Positions 7,226-15,974 of a stretch of 29,998 nt of DNA are shown piece by piece. The first letter of the stretch is position 1. Every line of letters starts with the position of its first letter. The DNA comes from a virus, in IMG/VR virus record IMGVR_UViG_3300025769_000559, positions 1 to 29,998 of that record, one strand, 5' to 3'. A program made the translations under genes and the position numbers. The notes beneath the pieces were generated by a model. It ran no database searches. It saw nothing but the letters and a program-made list of their open reading frames with translations, and was not told the DNA's origin.

Positions 7226-7840
7226 ATGGCAACTGGTGATACCGATATTAAAATATGCTCTGATGCACTAATCATGTTAGGTGCTAATCCTATTTCATCT
7301 TTTACAGAGGGAACGGATGAAGCCAATACATGTGATCGTTTGTACCCAGATGTTAAGATTAAAACCATGGCAAGTTATCCATGGTCTTTTTCATTTAAGA
7401 AAGTACAACTTTCAAGGCTGATTACAACGCCTACAAATGAATACAAATATGAATATCAAATGCCATCAGACATGATTGCAAGACCAAGAGCAGTCTATGA
7501 TACAAGTTCTACCTACGCTACACCTAGGCGTGATTATAAAATTCAAGGTGACAAGATATTAACTAATTACGAAAAGGTGTACATTGATTATCAATATAAT
7601 GCACCTGAATATGCTTTGCCTCATTTCTTTGTACAATTACTGCGTTATCAAATGGCATGGCATTTAGCTACACCGATTACTGATCAAACAGAAAAAACAG
7701 AATATTGGCGTACCATTGCAGAAGGCTCACAAGCTGAAAATGGTCGAGGTGGTTACATGCGTACGGCAATGTCAATAGATTCCCAAGGACAACCCACCAA
7801 CGCAATTCAAGACTTTTCACTTATTGATGTGAGGTACTAA
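7226..7840 (+). CDS. Tail tubular protein A (T7 gp11-like adaptor)
   Basis: The 204-residue product closely matches the length of T7 gp11 (196). The N-terminal block GDTDIKICSDALIMLGANPI followed by TCDRLYPDVKIKTMASYPW is the classic adaptor motif (a helix, then 'YPxVRxxxLxxYPWxFA'). The middle (EYKYEYQMPSDMIARPRAVYD) and the ALPHFFVQLLRYQMAWHLA helix also fit. It forms the ring that joins portal to tail nozzle. GGAGAT lies 7-10 nt before the start. Its TAA overlaps the next gene start. Confidence 0.85.
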   Translation: MATGDTDIKICSDALIMLGANPISSFTEGTDEANTCDRLYPDVKIKTMASYPWSFSFKKVQLSRLITTPTNEYKYEYQMPSDMIARPRAVYDTSSTYATPRRDYKIQGDKILTNYEKVYIDYQYNAPEYALPHFFVQLLRYQMAWHLATPITDQTEKTEYWRTIAEGSQAENGRGGYMRTAMSIDSQGQPTNAIQDFSLIDVRY

Positions 7841-9816
7841 TGGCTAGGTTTGTAAATCTACAAACTAACTTTACTTCAGGTGAACTCGATCCGTTGATGC
7901 GTTCACGTGTTGATATTGAGTCTTACAAGAATGCATTAGAACGAGCCAAGAATGTTATCTGCCAACCTCAAGGCGGTGTTAGACGTAGACCTGGTACTCG
8001 TTTTTTAAAAGAGTTAGGTGGCAGTCCTGAAAACGGTGTACGTTTAGTACCATTTGAATTCTCAGTTGACGATAGTTACATGTTAGTTTTTACAACTAAC
8101 AGAATGTATATATTTAAAGACAAAGTTCTTATTACCAACATTAATGGTTCAGGGAATGATTATCTAGACACATCAGGATATAACTTAAGTGGTTCACATA
8201 TGGATCATTTATGCTGGACTCAATCTGCTGATACTTTAATTATTGTGCATGAAGATCAAGCCCCAGTAAAAATTGTACGTGGTGTATCTGATAGCACATG
8301 GACTATATCAGCTATATCATTTAATTCTGTTCCTCAATATGCTTTTACACTTACTACAAGTAATCCAGCAGCGACACTTACGCCAAGCGATGTGTCTGGC
8401 AAAATTACATTGACTGCATCAACGGGTGTATTTAATAGCGGTCATGTTGGTCAATACATTAATGCTGATCCACAAGGACGAGCCAAAATTGTTAAGTATG
8501 TTAGCTCAACAGTTGTTAATGTAGTGACAGAATTTCCATTTTTTGATACATCAGCTATAGCCTCAGGTGATTGGGAATTAGAAACTGGGTATGAAGATGC
8601 ATGGTCTGCATCACGTGGATGGCCTAGATCAGTTACTTTTCATCAAGGACGCTTATTCTTTGGTGGTTCTAAATCAAGACCGTCAACTATATGGGGGTCT
8701 AAAGTTGCTTTATATTTTGACTTTGAAGCTGTGGAAGGATTGGATGATGATGCTGTTGAAGCTACCCTTGATACTAATACTTTTAATGCTATCGTTGATA
8801 TTATTAGTGGTCGTGATTTGCAAGTGTTTACTACGGGCGGTGAGTTCTATGTTCCGCAAGAAGGATTAACACCGATTACACCTTCAGACTTTTTCTTATC
8901 ATCTACTTCACGTAATGGCTGTCGAGAAGGGCCAAGAGTTAAACAGTTAGAATCAGGCGTATTATTTTTACAAAGACAAGGTAAACAATTATCAGAGATT
9001 GCATATTCTGATACACAATTGACTTATGTAACTTCTAAAATATCTTTATTGTCAGGACATTTATTAAAAGAACCTAGCCGTATGGATATTAGACGTGCTG
9101 TGGCTACAGATGAAAATGATCTATTACTTATTGTAAACAAGACTGACGGTACAATTGCTGCATTCTCATTACTTCGCGCACAGAATGTCATTGCGCCAAG
9201 TGAGTTTGTAACCGAAGGTGAGTTTATTGATGTGGCTGTTGATATTACAGATATTTATACGGTAGCTAAACGTAATGATGGTGGTATAAATAAATATTAT
9301 GTTGAAGTCTTTGAAGATGAAAGGCTAACAGATTCTGCTGTGATTGGCACTACTGCTACTAGTTTGGACGCATCACATATTGATGGACAAACTGTCAATG
9401 TACTTTCTGATGGTTATGTAGAGTTAGATCAAACCGCAGATAGTGCTGTGACATTTGTAAATCCGCCGACAACTTCATCTGAAGTAGGATTACCTATTGA
9501 CGTACAAATTAAGACTATGCCAATAGAATTAAAAATGCAAGCGGGTAGCCGTATTGGATTTAGAAAACGTGTACTTGAAGTTAATGCATTGCTTTACAAA
9601 ACACAAAATATAGTAATTAATGATAATTTGCTACCTATACGATCATTAGGTGCTGGTGCATTAGGGTCACCCGTGCCTGAGTTTACAGGAACAAAGACGT
9701 TACATGGTATACTAGGGTATAGCGCAGATGGGCAAATTACTGTGACACAAAATGCTCCTCTCAAGCTTACATTACTAGGTTTAGAATATAAAGTGTCAGT
9801 ACATCAAGGAACTTAA
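7840..9816 (+). CDS. Tail tubular protein B-like tail nozzle protein
   Basis: This 658-residue protein begins LQTNFTSGELDPLMRSRVDI and continues with CQPQGGVRRRPGTRFLKEL. That is the signature start of a widespread family of podovirus tail proteins that fill the position of T7 gp12 (794 residues). SASRGWPRSVTFHQGRLFFGG at about 255-280 and a beta-rich body with a QSRIG-like late segment (MQAGSRIGFRKRVLEVNALLY) also fit. It should form the hexameric nozzle below the gp11-like ring. It overlaps its partner by 1 nt. The family is sure by pattern; equivalence with gp12 is inferred from gene order. Confidence 0.8.
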   Translation: MARFVNLQTNFTSGELDPLMRSRVDIESYKNALERAKNVICQPQGGVRRRPGTRFLKELGGSPENGVRLVPFEFSVDDSYMLVFTTNRMYIFKDKVLITNINGSGNDYLDTSGYNLSGSHMDHLCWTQSADTLIIVHEDQAPVKIVRGVSDSTWTISAISFNSVPQYAFTLTTSNPAATLTPSDVSGKITLTASTGVFNSGHVGQYINADPQGRAKIVKYVSSTVVNVVTEFPFFDTSAIASGDWELETGYEDAWSASRGWPRSVTFHQGRLFFGGSKSRPSTIWGSKVALYFDFEAVEGLDDDAVEATLDTNTFNAIVDIISGRDLQVFTTGGEFYVPQEGLTPITPSDFFLSSTSRNGCREGPRVKQLESGVLFLQRQGKQLSEIAYSDTQLTYVTSKISLLSGHLLKEPSRMDIRRAVATDENDLLLIVNKTDGTIAAFSLLRAQNVIAPSEFVTEGEFIDVAVDITDIYTVAKRNDGGINKYYVEVFEDERLTDSAVIGTTATSLDASHIDGQTVNVLSDGYVELDQTADSAVTFVNPPTTSSEVGLPIDVQIKTMPIELKMQAGSRIGFRKRVLEVNALLYKTQNIVINDNLLPIRSLGAGALGSPVPEFTGTKTLHGILGYSADGQITVTQNAPLKLTLLGLEYKVSVHQGT

Positions 9817-9818
9817 TT

Positions 9819-10508
9819 ATGGGCGCAGCCGTACCCTTTGCCGGGGCAACAATGACAGGATTTGGAGGTGCAGCAGCTACCGCTGGAACAATGGCTGCCG
9901 TTTCTGCGCCTATAGCAGCCGTTGGATCATCTATGATGATGAACCCAGCTATTTTAAGCCCTGGAGGCACAGGATTCTTTGCTGGCATTTCAAATGCATT
10001 TAGTGGTTTAAATAATGCACTTAGCAGACCTTTATTTAGTACCGATTTATTTGGTGACATTTCACTTAAAACCATTGGCAATGTAGTTTCTACAGGCGGC
10101 AGTATCATACAAAGCATACGCCAAGGTCAAATTATGAAGCAACAATATGAGTTGCAAAGTATACAGACGATGGCAGATATGGAAACCAAACGTGCTAACG
10201 CAGCTATTCAAGCAGCAGAAAGATTACGAATATTAAGACAAGTTCAAGCTACTAATTTAAATTATGCAGCTAGTCGTATGGTAGATGCATTAAGTGGTTC
10301 TGCACATTTAATGAATGTAGTTAGCTCACAAGAATATGGAGAAGACTATAAACTTGATTTATTTAATGTAAATCAATTAGTCAATCGTGGCAAGGTTAAT
10401 GCTGCTATTTATAAAAATACAGGTAAGAATGCAGCAACTGAAGGCTTTATTAATGCAGCCATTAAGCTTGGTGAAGGCGTATACCGAGAAAGTAAACTAG
10501 GAACATAA
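9819..10508 (+). CDS. Internal virion protein (T7 gp14-like position)
   Basis: The 229-residue product has a very Gly/Ala/Met-rich, hydrophobic N-terminus (residues 1-60) that could insert into a membrane. A helical region with QGQIMKQQYELQSIQ, MADMETKRANAAIQAAERLRIL and YAASRMVDALSGSA follows. T7 gp14 (196 residues) is an ejected protein that forms a pore in the outer membrane, and proteins at this position have the same layout of hydrophobic start plus Gln/Ala helices. It starts 2 nt after the tail nozzle gene and ends 1 nt before the next gene. The ejection role is inferred from composition and order. Confidence 0.65.
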   Translation: MGAAVPFAGATMTGFGGAAATAGTMAAVSAPIAAVGSSMMMNPAILSPGGTGFFAGISNAFSGLNNALSRPLFSTDLFGDISLKTIGNVVSTGGSIIQSIRQGQIMKQQYELQSIQTMADMETKRANAAIQAAERLRILRQVQATNLNYAASRMVDALSGSAHLMNVVSSQEYGEDYKLDLFNVNQLVNRGKVNAAIYKNTGKNAATEGFINAAIKLGEGVYRESKLGT

Positions 10509-10509
10509 T

Positions 10510-12270
10510 ATGGCATTAGATAGATACACTAGAAAAGCAACATTAGATGTACCTGATCCAATAACGGATGTGGCATCTCGTCAAGCATTAAGCAGCTCTC
10601 AATCGTTAGAAAGACGATTAGATGCCATATCTAACATGTTTTATGAGTCACGTGTTGCAGATGCAGAACAACAAGGCAAATTGTTTGGTGTCAAAAATGC
10701 TCCAACCATGGAACGTATTACTCTTGCTATGCAAAAAGGCGAAGATACTGAACAATTTTTTCAAGAAGGCGGTACAGTTTTTGGTGATGCTGCTCGTAAT
10801 ATTCAAGCTGAAATATTTAGAAACACGAGTTATGCTGCATTTGCTGATAAGGTCAATGTTCTTTCTGATGAGATTGAAAAAGATTTAATTACACCCGATC
10901 AAGCAGAAAACATAGGTAATACATTGCAAGCCGAAATTGATGGTGTCTATGATGTCATTGCTGAAGTATCGCCTGAACAGGCAGTTAAGTTTGGCACACA
11001 AGCAGCTACATTAGCCAATACTGTTTATCAAAAAGCTAATTTAAAAGCAATTGAAATACAAAAAGCAGCACAACTAGAACTTATTGGTAACTATGAAACT
11101 ACTTTTAAAGATAACTTTGCCATGACATTACGTACTCATAAAGGTGATCTAAATACAACATTGATCAAGATGGGGCCAGATATGCAAGTGCTAAGTGATA
11201 TTTATAGAGACTTACCTAATGACGCTATTAAACGCTCACAAATTCTTACTAAATTAGTTCCTGAAATATTAGTTGGCCAAGCTACTAACTTGCTTGTTGC
11301 AAATCCTCAATATGTTGAGAACATGTCAGAAACATTATTGGCATTACGTACAGGTAAAGTGCCTGAAGAATTATCATTCTATAATCATGAATTATTAAGC
11401 GAGGCAGATCGAGCAAGCATACTTAAAAACTTTAGAGACTATTATAAAGAAAACACACAAATTCAAACTAAACAGAGAGAGTTGCAAAAAGTAAACGACA
11501 CTAAAAATGTGGCAGACTTAACATTTCAATACAATGAACTTAAAGATGAAAAAGCCAAAGCTGATGTATTAACTAAATTAGAAGATATAGCTAAACGCAA
11601 TCCATCTGCATTATCATATAAAAATTTACAAGAGATTGTAAATGGCAGATCAACATTAACAGTTGCAGAAAAATCAACAAATGAGTATTTTTCTATACAA
11701 CAAATGATTACTAACCAAGTTATTACTAATTTAGATGACTTAGAAACTGTTGCAAAAGAAAAAGGATTAAACGACAGGCAAATTCAGTTTGGATTAAAAC
11801 CTTATCTTCTTAGTATAGATGAGCGCAGATTTGTTAATGGTGTTAAAGTTGAAGTAAAAACCGCATTACCTCCCGGTACACCAACAAATATTATAAATTC
11901 TGAAATTGATAAAACTACTATTAGAACGCGTGAGTTAAATGCTGAAGATTTAAGAAACGGCAAAACCCCTGATGTAACAGCCAATATTAAAAAAGCAGCA
12001 GACGAAGTTGCGGATAACAGACTAAGAAAATCATTAAATACAAAATTACAGACATTAAATGATACGATTAATGACCCATCATACTCTGAAGATATTCAAG
12101 ATATTTTAGCTGGATTCCCAAAAGATGGCGATCAATATTCAGTTGATTTGGATGACCCAGCAGTACACGCAGTTCTTAATAAATTGAAAAGAGAAAGCTC
12201 TAGCACATATACACTCATTTATAATAACATCATTTCTATTAATAATACGATAGAAAAATTAGAGGATTAA
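10510..12270 (+). CDS. Internal virion protein (T7 gp15-like position)
   Basis: The 586-residue product is almost entirely helical with low Gly and Pro. It is rich in Lys, Asn, Thr and Asp, and has several coiled-coil-like segments (for example around residues 310-370). The start RYTRKATLDVPDPITDVASR resembles the N-termini of long helical internal core proteins in T7-like phages (gp15 of T7 is 747 residues). No enzymatic motif was seen. It lies between the gp14-like and gp16-like genes, and would be part of the ejected core that helps carry DNA through the cell envelope. Sequence similarity to T7 gp15 itself is not visible by eye. Confidence 0.6.
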   Translation: MALDRYTRKATLDVPDPITDVASRQALSSSQSLERRLDAISNMFYESRVADAEQQGKLFGVKNAPTMERITLAMQKGEDTEQFFQEGGTVFGDAARNIQAEIFRNTSYAAFADKVNVLSDEIEKDLITPDQAENIGNTLQAEIDGVYDVIAEVSPEQAVKFGTQAATLANTVYQKANLKAIEIQKAAQLELIGNYETTFKDNFAMTLRTHKGDLNTTLIKMGPDMQVLSDIYRDLPNDAIKRSQILTKLVPEILVGQATNLLVANPQYVENMSETLLALRTGKVPEELSFYNHELLSEADRASILKNFRDYYKENTQIQTKQRELQKVNDTKNVADLTFQYNELKDEKAKADVLTKLEDIAKRNPSALSYKNLQEIVNGRSTLTVAEKSTNEYFSIQQMITNQVITNLDDLETVAKEKGLNDRQIQFGLKPYLLSIDERRFVNGVKVEVKTALPPGTPTNIINSEIDKTTIRTRELNAEDLRNGKTPDVTANIKKAADEVADNRLRKSLNTKLQTLNDTINDPSYSEDIQDILAGFPKDGDQYSVDLDDPAVHAVLNKLKRESSSTYTLIYNNIISINNTIEKLED

Positions 12271-12273
12271 CGA

Positions 12274-12795
12274 ATGAGAGACTTATTTGAAGAATACGAT
12301 AATTATAGTGCAGATGTACGTACAAGCGTGCCTGAAAATGCTGCATCTATTCGTAAGCGTGCTGCTAGATCAGGATTACAAGCGCGTGTAAAAGTAGAAC
12401 CAACCGATGTAGATTTAGGTGAAGCATTAGTAGAAGGGGCAAAGGCTGTACCTCTTAGCATGGCTTCAGGAGCAGTTGAAGGTTTTGTAGGTTTACCGGG
12501 TGATCTTGAATCTATCTTACGTGGATTAATTGCTATGTCTCAAACACCTGAAGGGCAAGATAAAACTAAAGAGTTGCTAAAAGGCTTTGAAGAAAATACA
12601 GTTGCACCTACATCAGAAGACGTAGCTCAATGGATTAATCAAAACATTATTGACTTGGGTGAAAATGCCATGAGAACAATAGGACAATTTTTAGCACCAG
12701 CGGGGTATGTCAAACCAGCAAAAGCTGTATTAAAAGGCAAAGCAAAAGGTCTTGCAGCCAAAGTAGCTACAGAGGAAATCAATAATGATCAATAA
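12274..12795 (+). CDS. Hypothetical virion-region protein
   Basis: The 173-residue product has a charged helical N-terminus, then a hydrophobic Gly/Ala-rich middle (AVPLSMASGAVEGFVGLPGDLE, shown in part) and a late segment IGQFLAPAGYVKPAKAVLKGK. The middle could touch a membrane, as in ejected proteins. It overlaps the 3' neighbour by 11 nt in a different frame, so the two are probably coupled. It may be a separate small core protein or a split-off N-terminal part of the large protein after it. No family recognised. Confidence 0.6.
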   Translation: MRDLFEEYDNYSADVRTSVPENAASIRKRAARSGLQARVKVEPTDVDLGEALVEGAKAVPLSMASGAVEGFVGLPGDLESILRGLIAMSQTPEGQDKTKELLKGFEENTVAPTSEDVAQWINQNIIDLGENAMRTIGQFLAPAGYVKPAKAVLKGKAKGLAAKVATEEINNDQ

Positions 12796-15700
12796 AGAAG
12801 ATGACATCATACGTGATATAAAAACAGAGATTGAAGCTCCTAAGCAACCTCCTGTTGATGAGTCTGTATTTACTGGCGAAAAAACAGAAGTAGCTGGCAG
12901 AGGTAAATTTCTTAAAGATGTAATCATTGAATCAGTAGGTGGTAAGCGCATTATTCAAGGTGAAGTTAAACAAGGCAGTAAATTACCACACGAAAAAAAA
13001 GTTATTGAACAAACTGATCCTGTACCACAAGAAGTTCCACAAGATCAACCTAAGACTATAGCTACAGAAGAAGACATCAAGGCTGTTGCAGATAGACAAG
13101 AAGAGTTATTAAGTGAAGGTGTACCATCAACAGCTAAATCACCTACTAAAAAACAAAAAGGTGAGGGGGTAGTACAAGCTAGAATTACTACCGTTAGAAC
13201 AACAGATGAAGAAAAGCGTGCTATTGAATTAGCACAATGGGAGCGTCTATCAAAAAATCCTGAAATTACTAAAACTACTATTAAAGATTTACGTGAGCAA
13301 GCACTTGATATGGGGATTACTCAACAAGAGATTGATCGAGTATTACAAGGGAAAAAACTAACAGCGAAGATTGGTGATTATGATTTAAGTAAACGTATTG
13401 CCGCACTTAAAGGTGAGTATGATGCGAACTTAGAAATTATTAGCCAAGGTATAGATAAGTATCAAACGGCTAGACTTGATTCTTTAGAAAAATATAATCT
13501 ATTAGTGGCTATGACTAACAACTCACAGATTGCAGCAGACTTAACTCAATCAGGTAGAGAGATTGGTACTGCTTTAAATGCATTTAAATCTATCAAGAAT
13601 TTAGGCGGTAATGTGCAATTGTCTGATATTGATGAAGTATTGTCACAACATTGGAGTGATAACTCATTTGAGCGCATGATTAAAATGTATGAGCAAGCGC
13701 AAACAAATGCACAACGAGCTAAGATTCTTAATAGTACAGGTGGTAATTTAGAAAGATGGTTTGATTCAGCTTACTATACATTCCAAGCTAACTTGCTAAG
13801 TTCGCCTACAACATGGATGGATAACTTTGTTGGATCATTTATGCACGGTTCATTAATGACAGTTGAAGATATTGTGGCTGCGTCAGTCGTACGCCCTATT
13901 CGTAAAGGTGTGGAAAAAATTACACGAACTGCACCCAAAGAATTACCGCAAGAAATAGAAGAGTTAGATGATGTCTTGGTAGGAATGACAGGCATTTGGG
14001 ATGGTTTAAAAGATGGTTTACATAACGCTGCCCACGTTATTAAAACAGGTGAGCGTGCTGGATTTAAGGGTGAAAAGTTTCAGCCTATTTCATCTGATAT
14101 GTTAAAAACAAATAACGGTAGCTCTAAACTTGCACGAGCTATTTCTCAATCTGAATTAGCAACAAATTGGGTAGGCAAATTACTTGATGCCGTTGGATTT
14201 GTACAAAGCGTTCCTATGAGAGCCTTAGCTGCTGGCGATGAAATTATAGGTAGTACATTTAGCCGTATGCGTTTAAATACCGAGATGAACAAATATGGTA
14301 AGAAAAGACTGAAAGAGTTACGTGCTGCTGGCTTAAATGAACAAGAAGTTAAAGATGCATTAGTTAAAGAAATGACTCAGTTTGTAGATACACAACCAGC
14401 TGAAATCTTTGACAATGTAAAAGAAGTGAAAGATATGATTCAATTTACTTATAAATGGGATCGGACTAAACGTTTAGACAAAGCTTATGCTTCAGTTAAT
14501 GCATTTTTAAATAAACCTGTCGTACGATTTATGACACCATTTGCTAATACTTTAACAAAGATTGTAGACCAAACAGCCTCACGCATTCCAGGCATGAATT
14601 TTATTTCACCACAATTCTATAAGGATGTGAGTCGTGGTGGTAGACATGCAGATCGAGCAATTGCAAGATTATCCGTTGGCACACTTGGTATGTATTATGC
14701 ATTTGAAGGCACAGCCAATAATGTATTAACAGGTTCTGGCCCAACAGACCCAACACAACGCAGAGCATTAATGCAGACAGGATGGCAACCATATGCTATT
14801 AGACTTAAAAAAGATGGTGTACCAGGTAAGATTATTAAACAATTTGAACGTTTAACCAATGTCACACAAACAGATGATGAATATTTTATTAGTTATCAAC
14901 GATTTGATATGGTCGCTCAAGTTTTAGCAATGGGGGCTGATATGTGGGATGCTATGAAGTTTGCTAATGAAGACCCTTCAGCAGAAGTTTGGGAAGAAAT
15001 GTTGTTAGCATACGGTACAAGTAGTGGTGAGTTTATGAGCAATTTACCTGTCATGCAGTTTGTGGGTGAGTTGTCTGACATTGGTAGTGGTAACTATGAA
15101 ACACAAGCAGAGCGGTATTTAGATTTAATGGAAAGAATGATGATCCATACAGGTAAAACTATTGTGATGGCTACCCCTGTGGCGGGATGGACACAGTCTA
15201 CTTTAGCTTATCAAATCGCTAAAACTTTAGATAAAGACAATCCATTACAAAAAGGGCCAGATGCTCCTATGATTAAAAAAGGTATTTCAGATTCTGCTTC
15301 TGCTGCCATTGACCGTATCCAAAATGATCTGATTGCTAGAACGCCTGTATTGCGTGGTGAGTATGATAAGGATAGAGATGAGGCTGGACGTTTAATTTAC
15401 AATAAAAATACCATACATCAGAATTGGTTAAATCTTATCCCATCTGCAAGAATCTCTTCATCTATACATTCTGAAATGGATCAAGTATTAGCCGATAATT
15501 ATATGGGCATATCTATTCCATCAAGCACTTGGGATGATGTGACACTATCAAGTGAGCAATACACTATGTATAAATACTTATATGGACAAAAGTTAAATTT
15601 AACTCAAGTAAGTCCTACAGGTGAAATTGAGCTTATGAACATGGAAAAAGCAATTCCTAATAATGTTAAACGACTTACAGAAGAATTTGCTATGTTAGGT

Positions 15701-15946
15701 GAAGTACCTCAACCTGAAGATATTAGAAATGAAATTAATTCAACTATATCTGCATATAGAAAAGAAGCAAAGCGAGTGATGTTAGGCGATAGTATGAATG
15801 TAGATGATACTGGTTTAACAACACAAACAAGATATACAGATAGTTATATAGATATGGATGGGGTTGAGCAATCCGCAATGTACCCGGATTTAGTACGATT
15901 AATTAATAAATCAAAAACATTTAAGAGAGCATCAAAAAGACCCTAA
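12785..15946 (+). CDS. Large internal virion (ejection) protein, T7 gp16-like position
   Basis: This is one of the two longest genes of the window: 1053 residues. Residues 1-150 are acidic and Pro/Lys-rich, probably flexible. The rest is helical with Ala-, Trp- and Tyr-rich segments. GMYYAFEGTANNVLTGSGPT and LLSSPTTWMDNFVGSF are distinctive blocks also typical of long proteins at the end of podovirus tail clusters. The lytic transglycosylase motif seen at the start of T7 gp16 is not visible here, so no peptidoglycan-cutting activity is claimed. Position before the tail fibre and length fit the ejected channel protein. It overlaps the previous gene by 11 nt. Confidence 0.65.
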   Translation: MINKEDDIIRDIKTEIEAPKQPPVDESVFTGEKTEVAGRGKFLKDVIIESVGGKRIIQGEVKQGSKLPHEKKVIEQTDPVPQEVPQDQPKTIATEEDIKAVADRQEELLSEGVPSTAKSPTKKQKGEGVVQARITTVRTTDEEKRAIELAQWERLSKNPEITKTTIKDLREQALDMGITQQEIDRVLQGKKLTAKIGDYDLSKRIAALKGEYDANLEIISQGIDKYQTARLDSLEKYNLLVAMTNNSQIAADLTQSGREIGTALNAFKSIKNLGGNVQLSDIDEVLSQHWSDNSFERMIKMYEQAQTNAQRAKILNSTGGNLERWFDSAYYTFQANLLSSPTTWMDNFVGSFMHGSLMTVEDIVAASVVRPIRKGVEKITRTAPKELPQEIEELDDVLVGMTGIWDGLKDGLHNAAHVIKTGERAGFKGEKFQPISSDMLKTNNGSSKLARAISQSELATNWVGKLLDAVGFVQSVPMRALAAGDEIIGSTFSRMRLNTEMNKYGKKRLKELRAAGLNEQEVKDALVKEMTQFVDTQPAEIFDNVKEVKDMIQFTYKWDRTKRLDKAYASVNAFLNKPVVRFMTPFANTLTKIVDQTASRIPGMNFISPQFYKDVSRGGRHADRAIARLSVGTLGMYYAFEGTANNVLTGSGPTDPTQRRALMQTGWQPYAIRLKKDGVPGKIIKQFERLTNVTQTDDEYFISYQRFDMVAQVLAMGADMWDAMKFANEDPSAEVWEEMLLAYGTSSGEFMSNLPVMQFVGELSDIGSGNYETQAERYLDLMERMMIHTGKTIVMATPVAGWTQSTLAYQIAKTLDKDNPLQKGPDAPMIKKGISDSASAAIDRIQNDLIARTPVLRGEYDKDRDEAGRLIYNKNTIHQNWLNLIPSARISSSIHSEMDQVLADNYMGISIPSSTWDDVTLSSEQYTMYKYLYGQKLNLTQVSPTGEIELMNMEKAIPNNVKRLTEEFAMLGEVPQPEDIRNEINSTISAYRKEAKRVMLGDSMNVDDTGLTTQTRYTDSYIDMDGVEQSAMYPDLVRLINKSKTFKRASKRP

Positions 15947-15949
15947 CTA

Positions 15950-15958
15950 TGCTAAAAT
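15950..15958 (+). promoter_or_regulatory. Possible extended -10 promoter before tail fibre
   Basis: The gap before the fibre gene contains TGCTAAAAT (15950-15958), an extended -10 pattern (TG-N-TAAAAT, 5 of 6 matches to TATAAT). No good -35 box lies at the right distance. It could give extra fibre transcription. The gap is only 28 nt, so chance occurrence in AT-rich DNA is quite possible. Confidence 0.3.
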
Positions 15959-15974
15959 ATATTGAGGAAAAATT

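Noticed and set aside
8591-8869. Plus-strand frame of 92 residues inside the tail nozzle gene
   Set aside because: Out-of-frame shadow of a recognised protein; Leu-rich only because of AT-rich codons.
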